The notes beneath the pieces were generated by a model. It made no database searches. It was not told the DNA's origin and was given only the letters and a program-made list of their open reading frames with translations. 64,000 nt of DNA, taken from contig WACJ01000126.1 of NCBI GenBank assembly GCA_008973525.1, positions 2,976,001 to 3,040,000 on the forward strand. The letters run 5' to 3'. The stretch comes from Stenopsyche tienmushanensis. Lineage: Eukaryota; Arthropoda; Insecta; Trichoptera; Stenopsychidae. Shown one piece after another: positions 11,251 to 22,480 of this stretch; the stretch's first letter is position 1; every line of letters begins with the position of its first letter. The position numbers and the translations under genes were made by a program.

Positions 11251-11631
11251 TATAGCGTGGGAGATTTACCATCCCCAAATAGTAGCGCTGTTAATATGAG
11301 CAGATTTACATGACATCTTCCGTCTCTCTTCAGGTACAATGTGTTATTTTAACAGCGCCATCTCTTGTGGCCATGCGGAGACATTGCACCTGCATACCGA
11401 TCGATCGCTTCTAGCGCGTACACCGTTGCCGGTTGGGTAGTGACGCGCAGGAGGCGAGAGTCGACGGTTAGTCTTGGCTGCGGGAGATCGTCCTTCCTGC
11501 AGCCAAATCTCTCTTTCTCTCTTTCTCGTGTGGAATAATTATTTACTGACCCGTACGCTAGTGCAGCTATCCCAACAAGCACGTGGGGGCGGGGAGCCGC
11601 CCGGGGACTCTGCCCCCGCTTCAACGTTACA
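11251..11631 (+). mobile_element. solo LTR-type repeat, copy A
   Basis: Same 370-390 bp unit as copy B at 25,748-26,116. It starts TATAGCGTGGGAG (first G mutated relative to TGTAGCGTGGG) and ends TCAACGTTACA. Shared landmarks are ACAGCGCCATCTCTTGTGG (about 11,353), GTGACGCGCAGGAGGCG, a CT-rich microsatellite with GTGTGGAATAA (about 11,530, remnant of the AATAAA signal), and CACGTGGGGGCGGGG. Flanks GATAG and ATATA do not form a clear target duplication. The minus-strand open frame 11,349-11,645 is an antisense shadow of the repeat. Confidence 0.75.
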
Positions 11632-11904
11632 ATATATATATACAATATGACTATAGTTTCAATTTTGTAAGTATATGATATTTATATAATATTTATTTAC
11701 AGGCCTCCAAAATTAATCAACAACGAATTAATAATTAGAACATACAAATATACTGATAAAATGACATCTTGACTTATGAATATCGTTTGAGCTTGAATTT
11801 TTAAGTTCATAACAAAGACATAAATCGTATTTCCAAAGAAGATTCGATGGATTTTCAAGCTCAGCGTTTGTAGAAAGTAAGTATTTTTCATACTATTGCA
11901 CGTA

Positions 11905-12410
11905 CACGATCGGACTCGAGTGGTATAGAAAGAACATTCTTCTACATGTTGTGCGAAGATTGTGAATCGGAGACAGAGACGGTGAGAGTGTCTTGCGTCT
12001 CATATACACTTGTACATTGATGACAAGGTCGAGTTGTAAAGGCATCCCTACACGTCTAGATATTCTTTTCGATTTTCATTCATGGAGTAAAAAATAGTCA
12101 TCACATCAATTATTAACAGATGATGACAAAATAAACATTAAAATTACAATGGAATATAATAAATGGTAGAAATCCATATAAATCAATTATATATTTAACT
12201 CACCGTGGCAACGAAAGTGATTTTATTTGAAACGATATTATGCGACCCGACAATATCAACAGTGTTAAGGTTCATTTAATGATATACAGGCTTTACTCAA
12301 GCTGCGAGGCACTAAGAGAAAAATGGATTTGTGTGGACGATAAGCGTTGAACATTCGAAAATAGTGTTTATATTTAACTCAAATTAAAATTAACTCACTA
12401 ATTAAAGGGT
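11905..12410 (+). repeat. Rep-B dispersed repeat copy
   Basis: One of the longest Rep-B copies. Blocks in order: ATAGAAAGAACATTCTTC, GAATCGGAGACAGAGACGG, GTCGAGTTGTAAAGGCATCCC, a CAGATGATGACAAAATAA block, AACTCACCGTGGCAACGAAAG, CAGTGTTAAGGTTCATTTA, and AAAAATGGATTTGTGTGGAC. Similarity to the 27.5-kb copy continues to about 12,410 (TTTATATTTAACTCAAATTAA against TTTATATTTGATTCAATTTAA). Non-coding. Confidence 0.75.
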
Positions 12411-12954
12411 TTAGCGTCATCTTATTCTGTTCTCTTGACGCATGAAATACGCAAGAAAAAAAATACAGAGAACCGACCGATAGTCTTGGCCGTGAGGGTC
12501 GGGTTCTTCTTGTCGGCTTACCTGTAATCTCGTAGCAAATCCCTTTCCAATTTAATAATATTTGAATCGTCTCGATTAAGACAAGCGCCTTTTTGTAACC
12601 ACCTTTTTAACTTAATCTATCTGCTAAGCTTCAGCGACTCGATGGAAAACAGACCCACGTAGGAGTTAGAACACGCATTCATAATGCACACCCCTGTATC
12701 GAGGTTTTATGTAATAGAAATACATTTAACTTCTTTAAACTCGTTAATTTAGAATGTAGATTTTTTAGATGTAAAATTAAATCTAAGAATAGGGTTTTCT
12801 TTGTTTTAACCCATAAACAGAACCCAATCCGCATGCTTTTTTAATAAATGATCTTTGTAATGTATCGTTGCATTTGTGCTCTCCTGTATTAAAAAGTTTC
12901 CATTAGTATTTTTTTTATATTTAAATAAAATAATAATAGTACATAATAAACAAT
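12411..12954. other. non-coding spacer
   Basis: Contains a short GC-richer stretch at about 12,470-12,540 (ACCGATAGTCTTGGCCGTGAG) faintly similar to 54,335-54,365, possibly a very decayed repeat. Otherwise AT-rich with nothing recognised. Confidence 0.35.
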
Positions 12955-13290
12955 AGCATGTTATCACATTAATTATCAACAGATGACGACAAAATAATGA
13001 TTAAAATTATAATATAATGGATTTTTTCCGAATCCGGTTCAAAATCGTCAGGTAATGAGAGATCTTAGATCGTTGGTGGTCTTATCAATTCCAAACTTCA
13101 ACAAATACATTATTTTGTTACTAAAATCACACATGCGTATTGTTTATATTTATACGAAAAAATGAACGGATATTGTGTGCTATCAACAGTGTTAAGGTTC
13201 ATTTATTGATATACAAGCCTGATTCACGCTGCGCGGTCCTGAGAGAAAAGTGGATTTGTGTGGATATAACATGTGATGGACATACGAATG
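12955..13290 (+). repeat. Rep-B dispersed repeat copy, 3' part
   Basis: Begins with the internal Rep-B block CACATTAATTATCAACAGATGA (compare about 12,100) and ends with ATCAACAGTGTTAAGGTTCA, GCTGCGCGGTCCTGAG and AAAGTGGATTTGTGTGGA. Same orientation as the preceding copy. The beginning of the unit is missing. Confidence 0.7.
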
Positions 13291-14040
13291 TATAAGGCAA
13301 GTCTTTTTATTATATAAATTAATTAAAAATGAAGTGTTTTAGACTCAAATCAATTTGAACGTTTTTGTCAGTCTTTGATAAATTCGTAATATGCTGCAGA
13401 CACTTTTAGAAAATCGTGTTTTATATTTAATAAAGATATAATTTTAGTTGATAAATGCTTAAATCCTCGAGATTTAGGTGTTATAAAATCTGAATTCCAT
13501 GTAAGACTTTCGTTCAAAGTTTCGTACAGTTCGTGGAACGAGACAACTTTTAAGTCTACAACCAGACACGTTGGGATTTGATAAATCTTCGGATCAAAAA
13601 GTGACGTCTAACTAAAAAGTTGATGAATATTTGCTAATGCCTTAATAAGATTGGCACTATGAAAATTCACTCAGACAATCTTCTTGTAAATTGTGAATAT
13701 GAGCAATCAATTTGTGATTGAAGCTAAGGATGTGACCTGATTTTCAGAAGTTGTAGTTCGCTCGACGGGTTTCTATATGCCATGGATGTCACGCTGATAA
13801 TAAATAGGTGGTTCAATTACTTCGAGATTAAGCTGTAAAATGATGTAGAACGTGATTTTGTAATAATGTGTCGAGTTTTATGCGTTCTTAAATAAATACA
13901 CGACACTCGAAGAAAAAAAATGAGAGCATAAAACAAGCCATAAAGTGCCGCCATTCCCAATTTTCATAAAAATATACATTACATAAATACTTTAGCCGCT
14001 TCTTTGCTCTCGTTTAAGGTCTTCATAAAAGAGGACGATA
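13291..14040. other. AT-rich non-coding spacer
   Basis: No feature recognised. Confidence 0.45.
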
Positions 14041-14600
14041 AAATTTAAAAGTCGTAAGAGCGGATAAGGACACTTTAACCTATAGGACATCGCTCAATCA
14101 TGCAGCAGCGACGTACTATGAGACAGTTGCTTTGTGCTCGTAAAAATGCTGAGTATAAGTATTGCGAGATCACGTGTACAAGCGACCGTAAAGACGGGTC
14201 CCAGTCGCCGGGTCTCGCTAAAGGGAAGAACGTGGGACTAGCGTCCTGGTAGCCATCCATCGGGAATACTGCTCCATAGCTCGACCAAATCAAATCATGT
14301 CGACGACATACGAACCAATTCAATTCGTCGACAACGCACGTTTCCACTCTTAGGGCCCCGAGCAGTGGGCACGTGGAAAAAATACTCCCGGAGTTCGTCT
14401 TGCGAAAGCCGGGAGTAATCACCGACTTGGCGTTTTGGCTCCAGGTGAATCCATTTAATTTCAAACGGGATGATCCAGTCGGGATGGCGAGAAAGATTTA
14501 ATTTTGAAAGCTAATTGCTTTATTAATTAACGAAACTATTCGGTTTTTGATGTCAAAGGCCAAGCGCTGGGAGCGCGTTGATGCGTTAAAACAACATTAG
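14041..14600 (-). other. GC-elevated block with a 129-codon minus-strand frame
   Basis: The minus strand is open from about 14,464 to a stop near 14,075 (129 codons). The nominal start is TTG, so no start is supported. The frame contains scattered Trp and Cys and a C-terminal RRCCMIERCPIG, but no domain I recognise. Composition is more GC-rich than the flanks, which by itself raises ORF length. It could be an exon, a repeat unique to this window, or chance. Confidence 0.2.
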
Positions 14601-15260
14601 CTACACCATATTCATCGGGTATAAATAATTCAGCTTAAAATGTCAAACAGGTCAAAGGCATATAAAACCGAAAATACATTCCCCAAGGGATAACCCTATG
14701 AACGAACATCCAAAAAAAAAAAAAAAAACACCGTTAATACGCCGAAATCTTATTGTTTGTTGAATTTCTTAGAAAAATACTTGGCATAATAACGAAAAAA
14801 GACAGAAACTTCCGGCATAAATTAGAACACGCAATTTAGATTTATATTGAATGTGTTGTCCATTGAGAACTTTCTGTCGAAAGTATCACTTGGCTTGATT
14901 AAAATAATAAATAAGTCATGAAACAGCACACGAAATCACGCACAGGTATAAATTTAAATTTAGCAATTACACTCTTTTAATTTGCATCACAAACTTTAAT
15001 TATATAAACCAATCGTATATATATAAATAGGACATAAACGATAATGATGTAAATAAATAGGATAATTTCTTTTACGGATGCGGATCGATGCCTTGATAAC
15101 GCTCAAAAAAGGGGTGGTTCGTTATCGGAGTCTCGCAGCTGAGATCTCTTTTTGTCTGAAGATACAAATTTTTATCATAGAATTTGCAAGGAAAAGAGGT
15201 TCGCGTATTGTATTAAGTCCGGTAAAATTAAACTTTTTATACTTAATTACTTAAGGTGGC
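14601..15260. other. AT-rich non-coding spacer
   Basis: Contains an A-rich run at about 14,713-14,730. Near 15,110-15,140 GGTGGTTCGTTATCGGAGTCTCGCAG is similar to 48,185-48,215 and, inverted, to 58,285-58,315 and 61,519-61,545, so a short fragment of another dispersed repeat is likely. Confidence 0.4.
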
Positions 15261-15374
15261 TCCTATTGCCCTATAAGAGAGCGCTGGGCACCGATAGTGC
15301 ATTTCACCATTTCCATCTGTCCTGAGCCTCCTCCATCCAAATGCCCAGACGTGTGGCGTCTTTTTCTACCTAAT

Positions 15375-15560
15375 CAACACACATGAGTGTCTTTCACCGC
15401 TCTTTTGATCCTCCGAGAAACGCTACGCGCAGAGTTTCCATAAAGGAGAAGAGGTTCCCACAGGAATACCGATTTTAGGCTACAACCCGAAGGTGCGTTG
15501 GAGGAGAATGGAAGAAGTTATATTACATTTAGAAGAACTACTAAACGAGGTATCACGAAA
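15375..15560 (+). repeat. LINE-1 3' region fragment
   Basis: Blocks shared with 18.4, 21.6 and 25.3 kb: TTTTGATCCTCCGAGAAACG, CTACGCGCAGAG, CCGAAGGTGCGTTGGAGGAG, and AGAACTACTAAACGAGGT. It directly precedes an ORF2 C-terminus instead of following one, so two truncated copies appear juxtaposed. Confidence 0.65.
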
Positions 15561-15589
15561 AAAGGACAAACAAAGTAGGCGGCCAGAGA

Positions 15590-16060
15590 AACCACGATGG
15601 CAGTGTGGCAGTTCCGATGGGACAGCTTCACAAAGGGTCAGTGAACACACCAGTTGATCACAGAGCTGAGCGAAGGAAAGCACAAGAGTGGAGCAGTAGG
15701 AAAAATGATCAGCTCTGTTACCATCTGACCCAAGTCCTTACCAGCCATGGCTGCTTTGGTAGTTACCTTAATGAAATAGCTAAAGATGCATGATCGGAAT
15801 GCCACCACAATGTGTGTGTGGCTGGCAATGACGATATTGCATAAACAACATTTGTCTATCTGGCATGGAGCGTTGAAAGGGATACTCTTTGCGAGGAGCA
15901 GAGAGCAAATGCTATGGCACGAAATGCGTGGTGCAAATACACAAAGTGTGTTTGATGCAGACGGAGAATGCTGAACATCCCCATATAGTTGATACCCATA
16001 AGCTGAGATGACCAAAAAAGGGCCCAAGAGGGACACATTGCTGCCAACTTAGTGCAATAC
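15590..16060 (+). pseudogene. R1-like LINE ORF2 C-terminus, broken
   Basis: From 15,597 one frame reads AVWQFRWDSFTKGQ before a stop, and the next frame reads YHLTQVLTSHGCFGSYLNEI. These correspond to the consecutive R1-type segments 'WQxxWDxSxKGRWT' and 'FHLTQxLTGHGCFGxYLxRI' that follow the reverse-transcriptase domain. Downstream a further frame gives SECHHN, the start of the CCHC motif, then ARNAWCKYTKCV. At least two frameshifts and several stops make it non-functional. It is 5'-truncated, as is usual for LINE copies. Antisense open frames at 15,638-16,036 and 15,856-16,200 (132 and 114 codons) are shadows. R1-clade assignment is by motif recognition. Confidence 0.8.
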
Positions 16061-16164
16061 TTAGCTAGTAGCCGGGTGGCAGCAGAAGAGGAGGGGGGTT
16101 TTAGTAGGTAGAAATCCCACTCTTCTACCAGAATGGTGATGTCTTTAGAAGATTTCCCCCTTCG

Positions 16165-16530
16165 CAAACAAAAAAAAACTACGTGCATCCAAAGGTGCAT
16201 TAGAGGAGGAAGAAATAAATTATATTAAAACACAAAAGAACTACTACACGAGGTCACTGCCACCACGAGTCCAACATCAGTTTGAAGAGGGTAGCAGCAG
16301 ATAACCGACTGCAAGGTATGCATCATAGGGTACTCGTGTTAACCATATGTCAACTCATGTTAGCTGGGCTATTCCAACAGCGTTTGATGAGCAAACCTAT
16401 GAAGCTGTTTTCACCCACCTCTACTCTACATCATTATCTCAGACGTTCGATTGTTACCCACTTACGTAGGGTTGCCCCCTCTTGTGTTTTATGGATGGGC
16501 ACCATAGAGTGGAACCCCGCCTGATTTTAC
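16165..16530 (+). repeat. LINE-1 3' region, partial
   Basis: Continues from the ORF2 remnant. Shared blocks: CATCCAAAGGTGCATTAGAGG, ACGAGGTCACTGCCACCACGA, GTCAACTCATGTTAGCTGGG, TTTGATGAGCAAACC, and a terminal TTTTATGGATGGGCACCATAGAG. A middle section is deleted relative to the 18.4-kb copy. Confidence 0.7.
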
Positions 16531-16559
16531 CTGATCAATCCTGCGTAAGCATGGACTTC

Positions 16560-16945
16560 AATTATTTTTCAAATCGAAATTAATAGCAGTTCCGTCGATA
16601 AACATCAGCAAAACTTGCCACTTCAATTTGGTTACGACTTCGATGTCGTCCACAAAGGCTAGATGCATTGTATCATCATTCCATGGATCTGCGCGTTTCG
16701 ATCTGCCAGTCTGCCCTCATAAATGCTTCCAACGCAATATTAAAAAGTAATGGGGAGAGGACATTCCTATGTCTGACTCCCGTCATCACCTTGAAAGGTA
16801 CTAACAGATCCGGACATGCACATTCTTGACATATTCACTAGCTTACCCAGGATTCCCATATCCAACATGGTCCTCCAGAGCGTTTCTCTGTTGATGGTGT
16901 CGTAAGCCTTGCAGAAATTTAAAAGTATATGGTGGAAACTGAGAC
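16560..16945 (-). pseudogene. non-LTR reverse-transcriptase fragment
   Basis: On the minus strand, translation with frame changes gives FCKAYDTINRETLWRTMLDM, then GILGKLVNMSRMCMSGS, then NVLSPLLFNIALEAFMRADW, then AFVDDIEVVTK. These are RT palm blocks in the right order: KAYD-x-[IV]-R, [LI]SPLLFN and the [FY][AV]DD active-site region. Here the usual YADD or FADD reads FVDD. Frameshifts separate the blocks and the copy covers only the palm. It lies antisense to the adjacent R1-like fragment and has a different KAYDTINRETLW style, so it probably belongs to another LINE clade. Confidence 0.8.
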
Positions 16946-18399
16946 CATACTCCTACATTTTTTGCGAAAATATTCTTATATTATAAAATTGTTTGACAGT
17001 GGATTCTGATTTCACTATATGATGAGAATAATGTAGGAATTTGCATTTTTTGAAAAAACACTATTCAATGTTGGTTTTTTTTGTATTTGATAAATTATTA
17101 TTAGTGAAATATCTATTTATTCGTATTTATCATTTATAAATGTATTCTACCGGTCAATTTATTATAAAGGCGACGCATTGACGGTGGCGCCAGTAATTCA
17201 TCAATCCGACCACATCTCAACGTTGATTTATTTCTAATAATATTTACGCTTTTCGAAAAATTGCTATTCTTCATTTATATACTAAATTTACTATAGGAAT
17301 GTATATCAATATAGAATTTAAGTTATGAGCGTCATCATTTGCGAATGTTTGTATAAAGCATTGCAATTAACAAAGTTAAGAGCCCAGCGCATACAATTGA
17401 AACATTTCTAATGCACCTTCCAAAAGATAAAACACAAACATTGGCCAAAGGCAATTTCGAGATAAACAGAGAACAAACAAATGCTTACATTGTTAGAGTA
17501 TCCCTCAGGCATGCACAAATTGCATCCTTAATTTACTGACCTTTTATTTTTGCCTTGTCTAAATTTTCAGACTTCTGACAAGTTGTAGTAAATTACGGCT
17601 GGATATTTCAACAAAATACCCTGGAAAAAACCCTTCAGATGAATATTTTAATAATGCGTATGTGGCTTTATTTTAATTTATGGCTATTTTTGAAATGAGG
17701 CGAAATTTAATTGCGCTAATTAGTAATACATATAATGAAATATTTTTTCTTTGAAAATAAAGGCAAAATTTTTCCGCGAAAAAAAAAATATCTAACACTG
17801 TTTGCTCGAGACAAAGTTTATTCTGTCTTGATACTTAAGTATACTCTTGGGACTTAAAAGTAATTAGGAGCAAACTGCCTTGCAAAAGTGGAGCGGTGAT
17901 AAATCTCAATCGAGCATGTAACCTGTTGAGAAATTAGGACGAAAACCCAAAAGAACAATCGCCCCATCTTAAAAAATACATAGGAGATATATAGGAAAAT
18001 GCACAAACCCCATTTAAATCCATCCGTTTTCTCAGGCAACATACATAAAATCAAATTTAACCCTTTTGTCAATGAATGTTTTTATTACAATAGGTCTGGT
18101 TAGACCCCTCATACATTTTATGTGGAAATGGACGGATGTTCATTTTTATGTTATTTTTCTTCTACGTTTGGGTATCACCAGATGATCCGTTAGGATTTAA
18201 ACTAAAGATAACACTCTCCCAGATCACCAGCACTCGTTTGCTTTACTAGCTTGAAAACCAGCATCATGTGTACCGGACATTAGTCTGCCGTTTGTATATA
18301 TACTCCCAAAGCTCCATAACATCAACACCTCCCTTGTGCTTATTGTAAAATACATTACCCGTTGCTTTTAGGCCTCTCCAACAACTTCGGTATCATAAT
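16946..18399. other. AT-rich non-coding spacer
   Basis: Nothing recognised apart from A/T runs (for example the A-run near 17,779). The minus-strand frame 17,854-18,072 is hydrophobic but shows no domain. Confidence 0.45.
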
Positions 18400-19170
18400 A
18401 GACAAGACAACAGACATCAGACAGCGACTGACTGGATTGGGGGTTCATTAATAATCGAACCCATTTCCTGCGCTGCTGTGTGGTCTGATCCGGGTTACCT
18501 CTGACTTCCTTGATTCTTTAATCCTACGAGAAACGCTATGCGCGGAGCGTCCAGGTGCCCACTCCTTTTGTTAGCGCCCTCTAGACGAGGTGAAGTCTCC
18601 GCGGAAAAGACCAGCTTCAGACCATGTGCACCTGAAGGTGCGATGGAGGAGGAAGGACTAAGATTAAGCTAAATTCAAGGAATTATTTCCGCAGGTTCAT
18701 TGTCACCACGTGTCCAACCTAAGTTTGAAGGGGCCTTAGCAGATGACTGACTGCAAGGGCTACCCCTGCCCCGTGGTACTCGTATCGGTTCGGTCATTAT
18801 TAGTACCTAACCACGGAGACGAGTCGCCGTTCCCCTGTTTTTGCCTAGGCTGTTTACAGCCTAGGCAAAAATCTTTTAGGATAGTGGTGAGCCTTTGACA
18901 CAGTCTCCATCAACTACTGTAATCGGCTGTTTGACACATCCCTTTTTGGGTATGCAGCACAGGGTGACCTGCGCACCCAACTCATTTTAGCTGGGCTACC
19001 CTAGAAGCGTTTGATGAGCAAATCGACGAGGCTACTTGTGCGCATCTGTACTTCACATAATTACCCCAGGGGCTTAACCGTTGCCCATGGGCGTAGAGTT
19101 GGCTCCTCCCCCCCCCCCTCTGGGGTTTTATGGGTGGGCATCATAGAGTCTAACACCCACTTGGAACATA
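18400..19170 (+). repeat. LINE-1 3' region, long copy with private palindrome
   Basis: Longest copy of this family. Ordered landmarks: GACTGGATTGGGGG, CATTTCCTGCGCTGCTGTG, CCTACGAGAAACGCTATGCG, GCACCTGAAGGTGCGATGG, TTTGAAGGGGCC, GGTACTCGTATCGGTTCGGT, CAGCACAGGGTGACCTGCGC, GCGTTTGATGAGCAAATCGA, and a terminal GGGGTTTTATGGGTGGGCAT. The order equals that downstream of the ORF2 C-terminus at 24.8-25.7 kb, so I interpret it as a LINE 3' untranslated region left by 5'-truncated insertions. An 11-C run (19,108-19,118) interrupts the tail. A perfect palindrome at 18,838-18,871 is absent from the other copies. Confidence 0.75.
18838..18871. repeat. perfect 16-bp palindrome with 2-bp spacer
   Basis: Left arm TTTTTGCCTAGGCTGT (18,838-18,853) and right arm ACAGCCTAGGCAAAAA (18,856-18,871) are exact reverse complements separated by TT. 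Sister LINE-1 copies at 22.0 and 25.4 kb have only separate, imperfect CAGCC...GGCTG-type blocks here. A template-switch mutation within this copy is the likely origin. Confidence 0.9.
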
Positions 19171-20122
19171 ATAATGGACAGTTGACAATGGGATAACAGC
19201 TTTTGATGTTTTCGGAACATATGAAGCAGCTGCAATATTGTCTGTAAATCTTTCTGGCTAGATATCTTTCAGAATACATTTTTTATTCCAGTGAATAGTC
19301 CCGACAAAAGCAAGCCCTACCTACAGCAAAAACCGTGTTCCCACTTCCTCTGTAATTGTCAGTTAATTTCAGTAGCACCTTTTCACCTAAGTTGATTGCT
19401 CTCTGGTCTCCTTCTTCTTTTCCAGTATAGAGGACACCTTTACAAGAATATCTAATTTTTGGATTACAGACTCACTATCCGGTTTTTATAGACATATGGG
19501 ACAAAAACATTTTCTGCAGCACAGGTAAAAGAAAAATATCTTACTAAAATAGGTTTTTCTCAACATATGATGCGAAAGCATTTTTACTACACGGGTAAAA
19601 ATGCAGATCATCGTGAGAAATATGATAAAATATTTTATAGAGCGAAAGGATAAAAAATCCTTACGGAACATGAAGAAAAACGTAATTTCTTGACCAAATT
19701 CTATGAAAAAAAAATCTGGGTCCGGCCAGACCTTTTTCATTGACTCTAGGTGTGATATCCTACCACCCCTTTTATCCGAGTATAAAACTTTGCATCAAAG
19801 TTCAAATATAATTTTGCAATATACGAACCTTGAAATGCCATCCCGTTATAATTTATTCAACACTCTACCCGAACTGCAGTTGCTAAATTTGTACTTAAAT
19901 TATATAACGTTTCGGTATCTGAATACGACCTAAAATACAATCTCGATTGGAAAAGATAATGGATGCCATTTGGCACTCTGAAGCCGATGTATACTATTTG
20001 GCTTTATGCATTAGCTTAATGCAATGAACATAGAGATCGTTATGCATTTTAAAATTATGATAAATAGACATATACATGAAATCAAATATTATCCATCGCC
20101 ATCGCGCCTTTGATTATGAGAA
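19171..20122. other. AT-rich non-coding spacer
   Basis: Short open frames at 19,486-19,740 (minus) and 19,703-19,933 (plus) are F/Y/K-rich and domain-less. No repeat recognised. Confidence 0.4.
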
Positions 20123-20300
20123 AATGAACAATTACGCGTTGCGCAACACTAGATGCTACTTCGTAATAAAGAAGTTTATTATGGAAAAAACATATTTCGG
20201 ATGAAGGGAATTATGTAATAATATAAGATACTCCCTTTGAATTTTTATATATCATTAATTAATAAATTTGTACAAAAATATTCCGGGTTATATTTGAATC
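20123..20300 (+). repeat. dispersed repeat with GCGTTGCGCAAC core, copy 1
   Basis: Matches 39,513-39,700: both start GAACAATTACGCGTTGCGCAACA and end TATTTGAATC after AATAAATT[TC]GTACA and ATTCCGG[GA]TTATA. The two copies have almost the same length. The GTTGCGCAAC palindrome lies at 20,138-20,147. Class unknown; a non-autonomous DNA element is possible. Confidence 0.65.
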
Positions 20301-21544
20301 ACCCTCGTATTTTATCAAAATGTATTTAATTCTATTCATGATACGAAAGTATGAACTTTCCATCAAAAACTCGTTTCCAACTATCCATAACGATGAGCTC
20401 CGCAGTATTTTCTATCCCATCTCTCTTATTCCAGAACATTTTTCATACATCCAGTATTCTGAAAAAAGTTTCATTTTGTAGTTTTACTGCATACATCTAA
20501 AATGCATTTTAATATTAATAAAAACCGAGCGCAATTTTAAATATATCCAACGCAAATTGCAACCAGAACATGAGATTTGATATGCAATACGATAACAGGC
20601 GATTGAAAGTATCAAATTTTATTTTTGAATTTTCAGAATCCACGTCTGAATGTTAATTAATATTTTACGGTATGAATAACTTTGATTATTGGTAATGCAA
20701 AATTATATGCACAAAGGAGATAGGCTTAAAATTTCATCAAACACATAAGAAACATGGCTAATAAATAACGAGATTGGAGTTTTAACAGAAAGTATTTTGG
20801 AAATATTGATCTTGGATAATCAAATACAAATTCTTGCATCATGATAATAATCAAAACTTGCCATGAAGCTTGAGTCAATTCGCTTAAAATACTAGTCACA
20901 GAGGCTGAAAAAGGCATGAGAAATTTAAAATCATCCTTTTTCAAAGCAATGTACAATCTTTTTGATGTTCTAAATAAAAACATTTTTCAATTAATACCTC
21001 ATGTCATTTTTTATTTCAAGTCAAATTTGCTCTCAAAGGAATTCGTTTCAAATTAGCTACTAAAGCAAAGAAGAAGACTAATTATGAAGCTTTTGAAAAC
21101 AGCTAATGGAAGATGACTTACAGCATGGTGTGTATCAGTGGAATATCAAAATATAACAGCACATACATGCAAGATAGTAGTATATTGAAGGGAAAGGTAG
21201 TTAAGGATAAGTTTTAGCACATATGTATTAAGTTTCATCAATAGTCTCATTATTAAATTGCCAAACCAAGTATATTTACAAATTTAAATATCATAGAAAT
21301 TATCAAATGTAGGATCATGTCAATGCATGTCAATGACAGCCCTGTGAGATCTTTTGTGTTTCTATTCGTGTATCGCATCATGTCTCACCGAAAAAGGAGA
21401 AATGTGGACTCGTAGAAAACCAGAACGGAGAATCAATAGACGTCCTTGGTTGTGGGAAGAGATTTTCTTTCCGCAGAGTCATTTGTAATCTTGTAGTTGT
21501 AGCCTCTTTTCATATTGAATTTTGCTTAACAAACTATATATAGA
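20301..21544. other. AT-rich non-coding spacer
   Basis: No gene or repeat family recognised. The minus-strand frame 20,726-20,983 (85 codons) has no domain. Confidence 0.45.
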
Positions 21545-22262
21545 ATATGACAGCCGATAGATAGCGACTAACTGGATTGGGGGATCATTTTATATCAAAG
21601 ATGACAGTATAATCAGATGAATATTATTAAACAAATTCTACGATCCCATTTCCTGCGCTGCTGTATGGTCTGTACCGGGTTATCCTGGACTAGCCACACT
21701 GAGAGGGTCTTCCACTGATCTTTTAACCCCACAAGAAACGTTACGCGCAGAGCGTCCAGGCGCCCACCCCTTTTGCACCGCGCCTTCCAGAGAAGCCGAG
21801 GTTTCTTCAGGAAAACCAACTTCAGACTATTGCACCCGAGGGTGCGGTGGAGATGGAAGGACAAAGGTTCAAGCTAAATTCAAAGAAATACTACCGAGGG
21901 TTCACTGCCACCATGAGCCCAACTTCAGTTTGAAAGGGGCTGCAGCAGATGACGGATTACAGAGGCTACTACTTCCCCATGGTATTCGTATCGGTTCGGT
22001 CATTTGTAGTACCTAGCCAGGGAGATGAGTCACAGTTCGAACAGCCTAAAACCGTTCTCCCCTGTATGCCAAGGCTGTTGAGGATAGCGGTGAGCCTTTG
22101 ACACAGTGTCCACCAACTACTGGCTAATCGGCTGTTCCACACACCCCTTTACGGGTGCGTAGCACAGGGCGACCTGCGCACCCAACTCATGTTAGCTGGG
22201 TCACCCCAGCTGCGTTTGATGAGCAAATCGACGAGGCTACTTTAGCGCACCTCTATTCAGCA
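21545..22262 (+). repeat. LINE-1 3' region, long copy
   Basis: Same ordered blocks as 18.4 kb, from GACTAACTGGATTGGGGG to GCGTTTGATGAGCAAATCGA, ending before the terminal GGGGTTTTATGGG block. The segment 21,590-21,640 (an ATATTATTAAACAAATTC stretch) is extra relative to 18.4 kb. The minus frame 21,613-21,864 is a shadow. Confidence 0.75.
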
Positions 22263-22480
22263 GATTGTTTGATTGTTGAAATTATAAATATATATCATAT
22301 AATATATTCAGTATCTGAAATATGAATATTATATAATCGAGGTAGATGTTGGATGAAATAAATTAAAAATAGGTTGCCTTTTTGATACGAATCTGCACAT
22401 ATTAACAACCAATTTCAACTTTCATTGAAAGGACGACTTCGCATTAAAGCTCCCAGAATATAAAGCGATTCGTGTGTCAT
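22263..22480. other. AT-rich spacer
   Basis: Nothing recognised. Confidence 0.4.

Noticed and set aside
12470..12540. Possible shared repeat with 54,335-54,400
   Set aside because: Only one block of about 20 bases matches; not enough to define a family.
15638..16200. Minus-strand open frames of 132 and 114 codons
   Set aside because: They are antisense to the R1-like ORF2 remnant, which explains the sequence, and show no domain.
18430..18470. GGGTTCGATTATTAATGAACC (minus strand) as a tRNA B box
   Set aside because: No A box or acceptor stem at the right distance; the stretch is part of the LINE-1 tail and is not conserved in the 21.5-kb copy.
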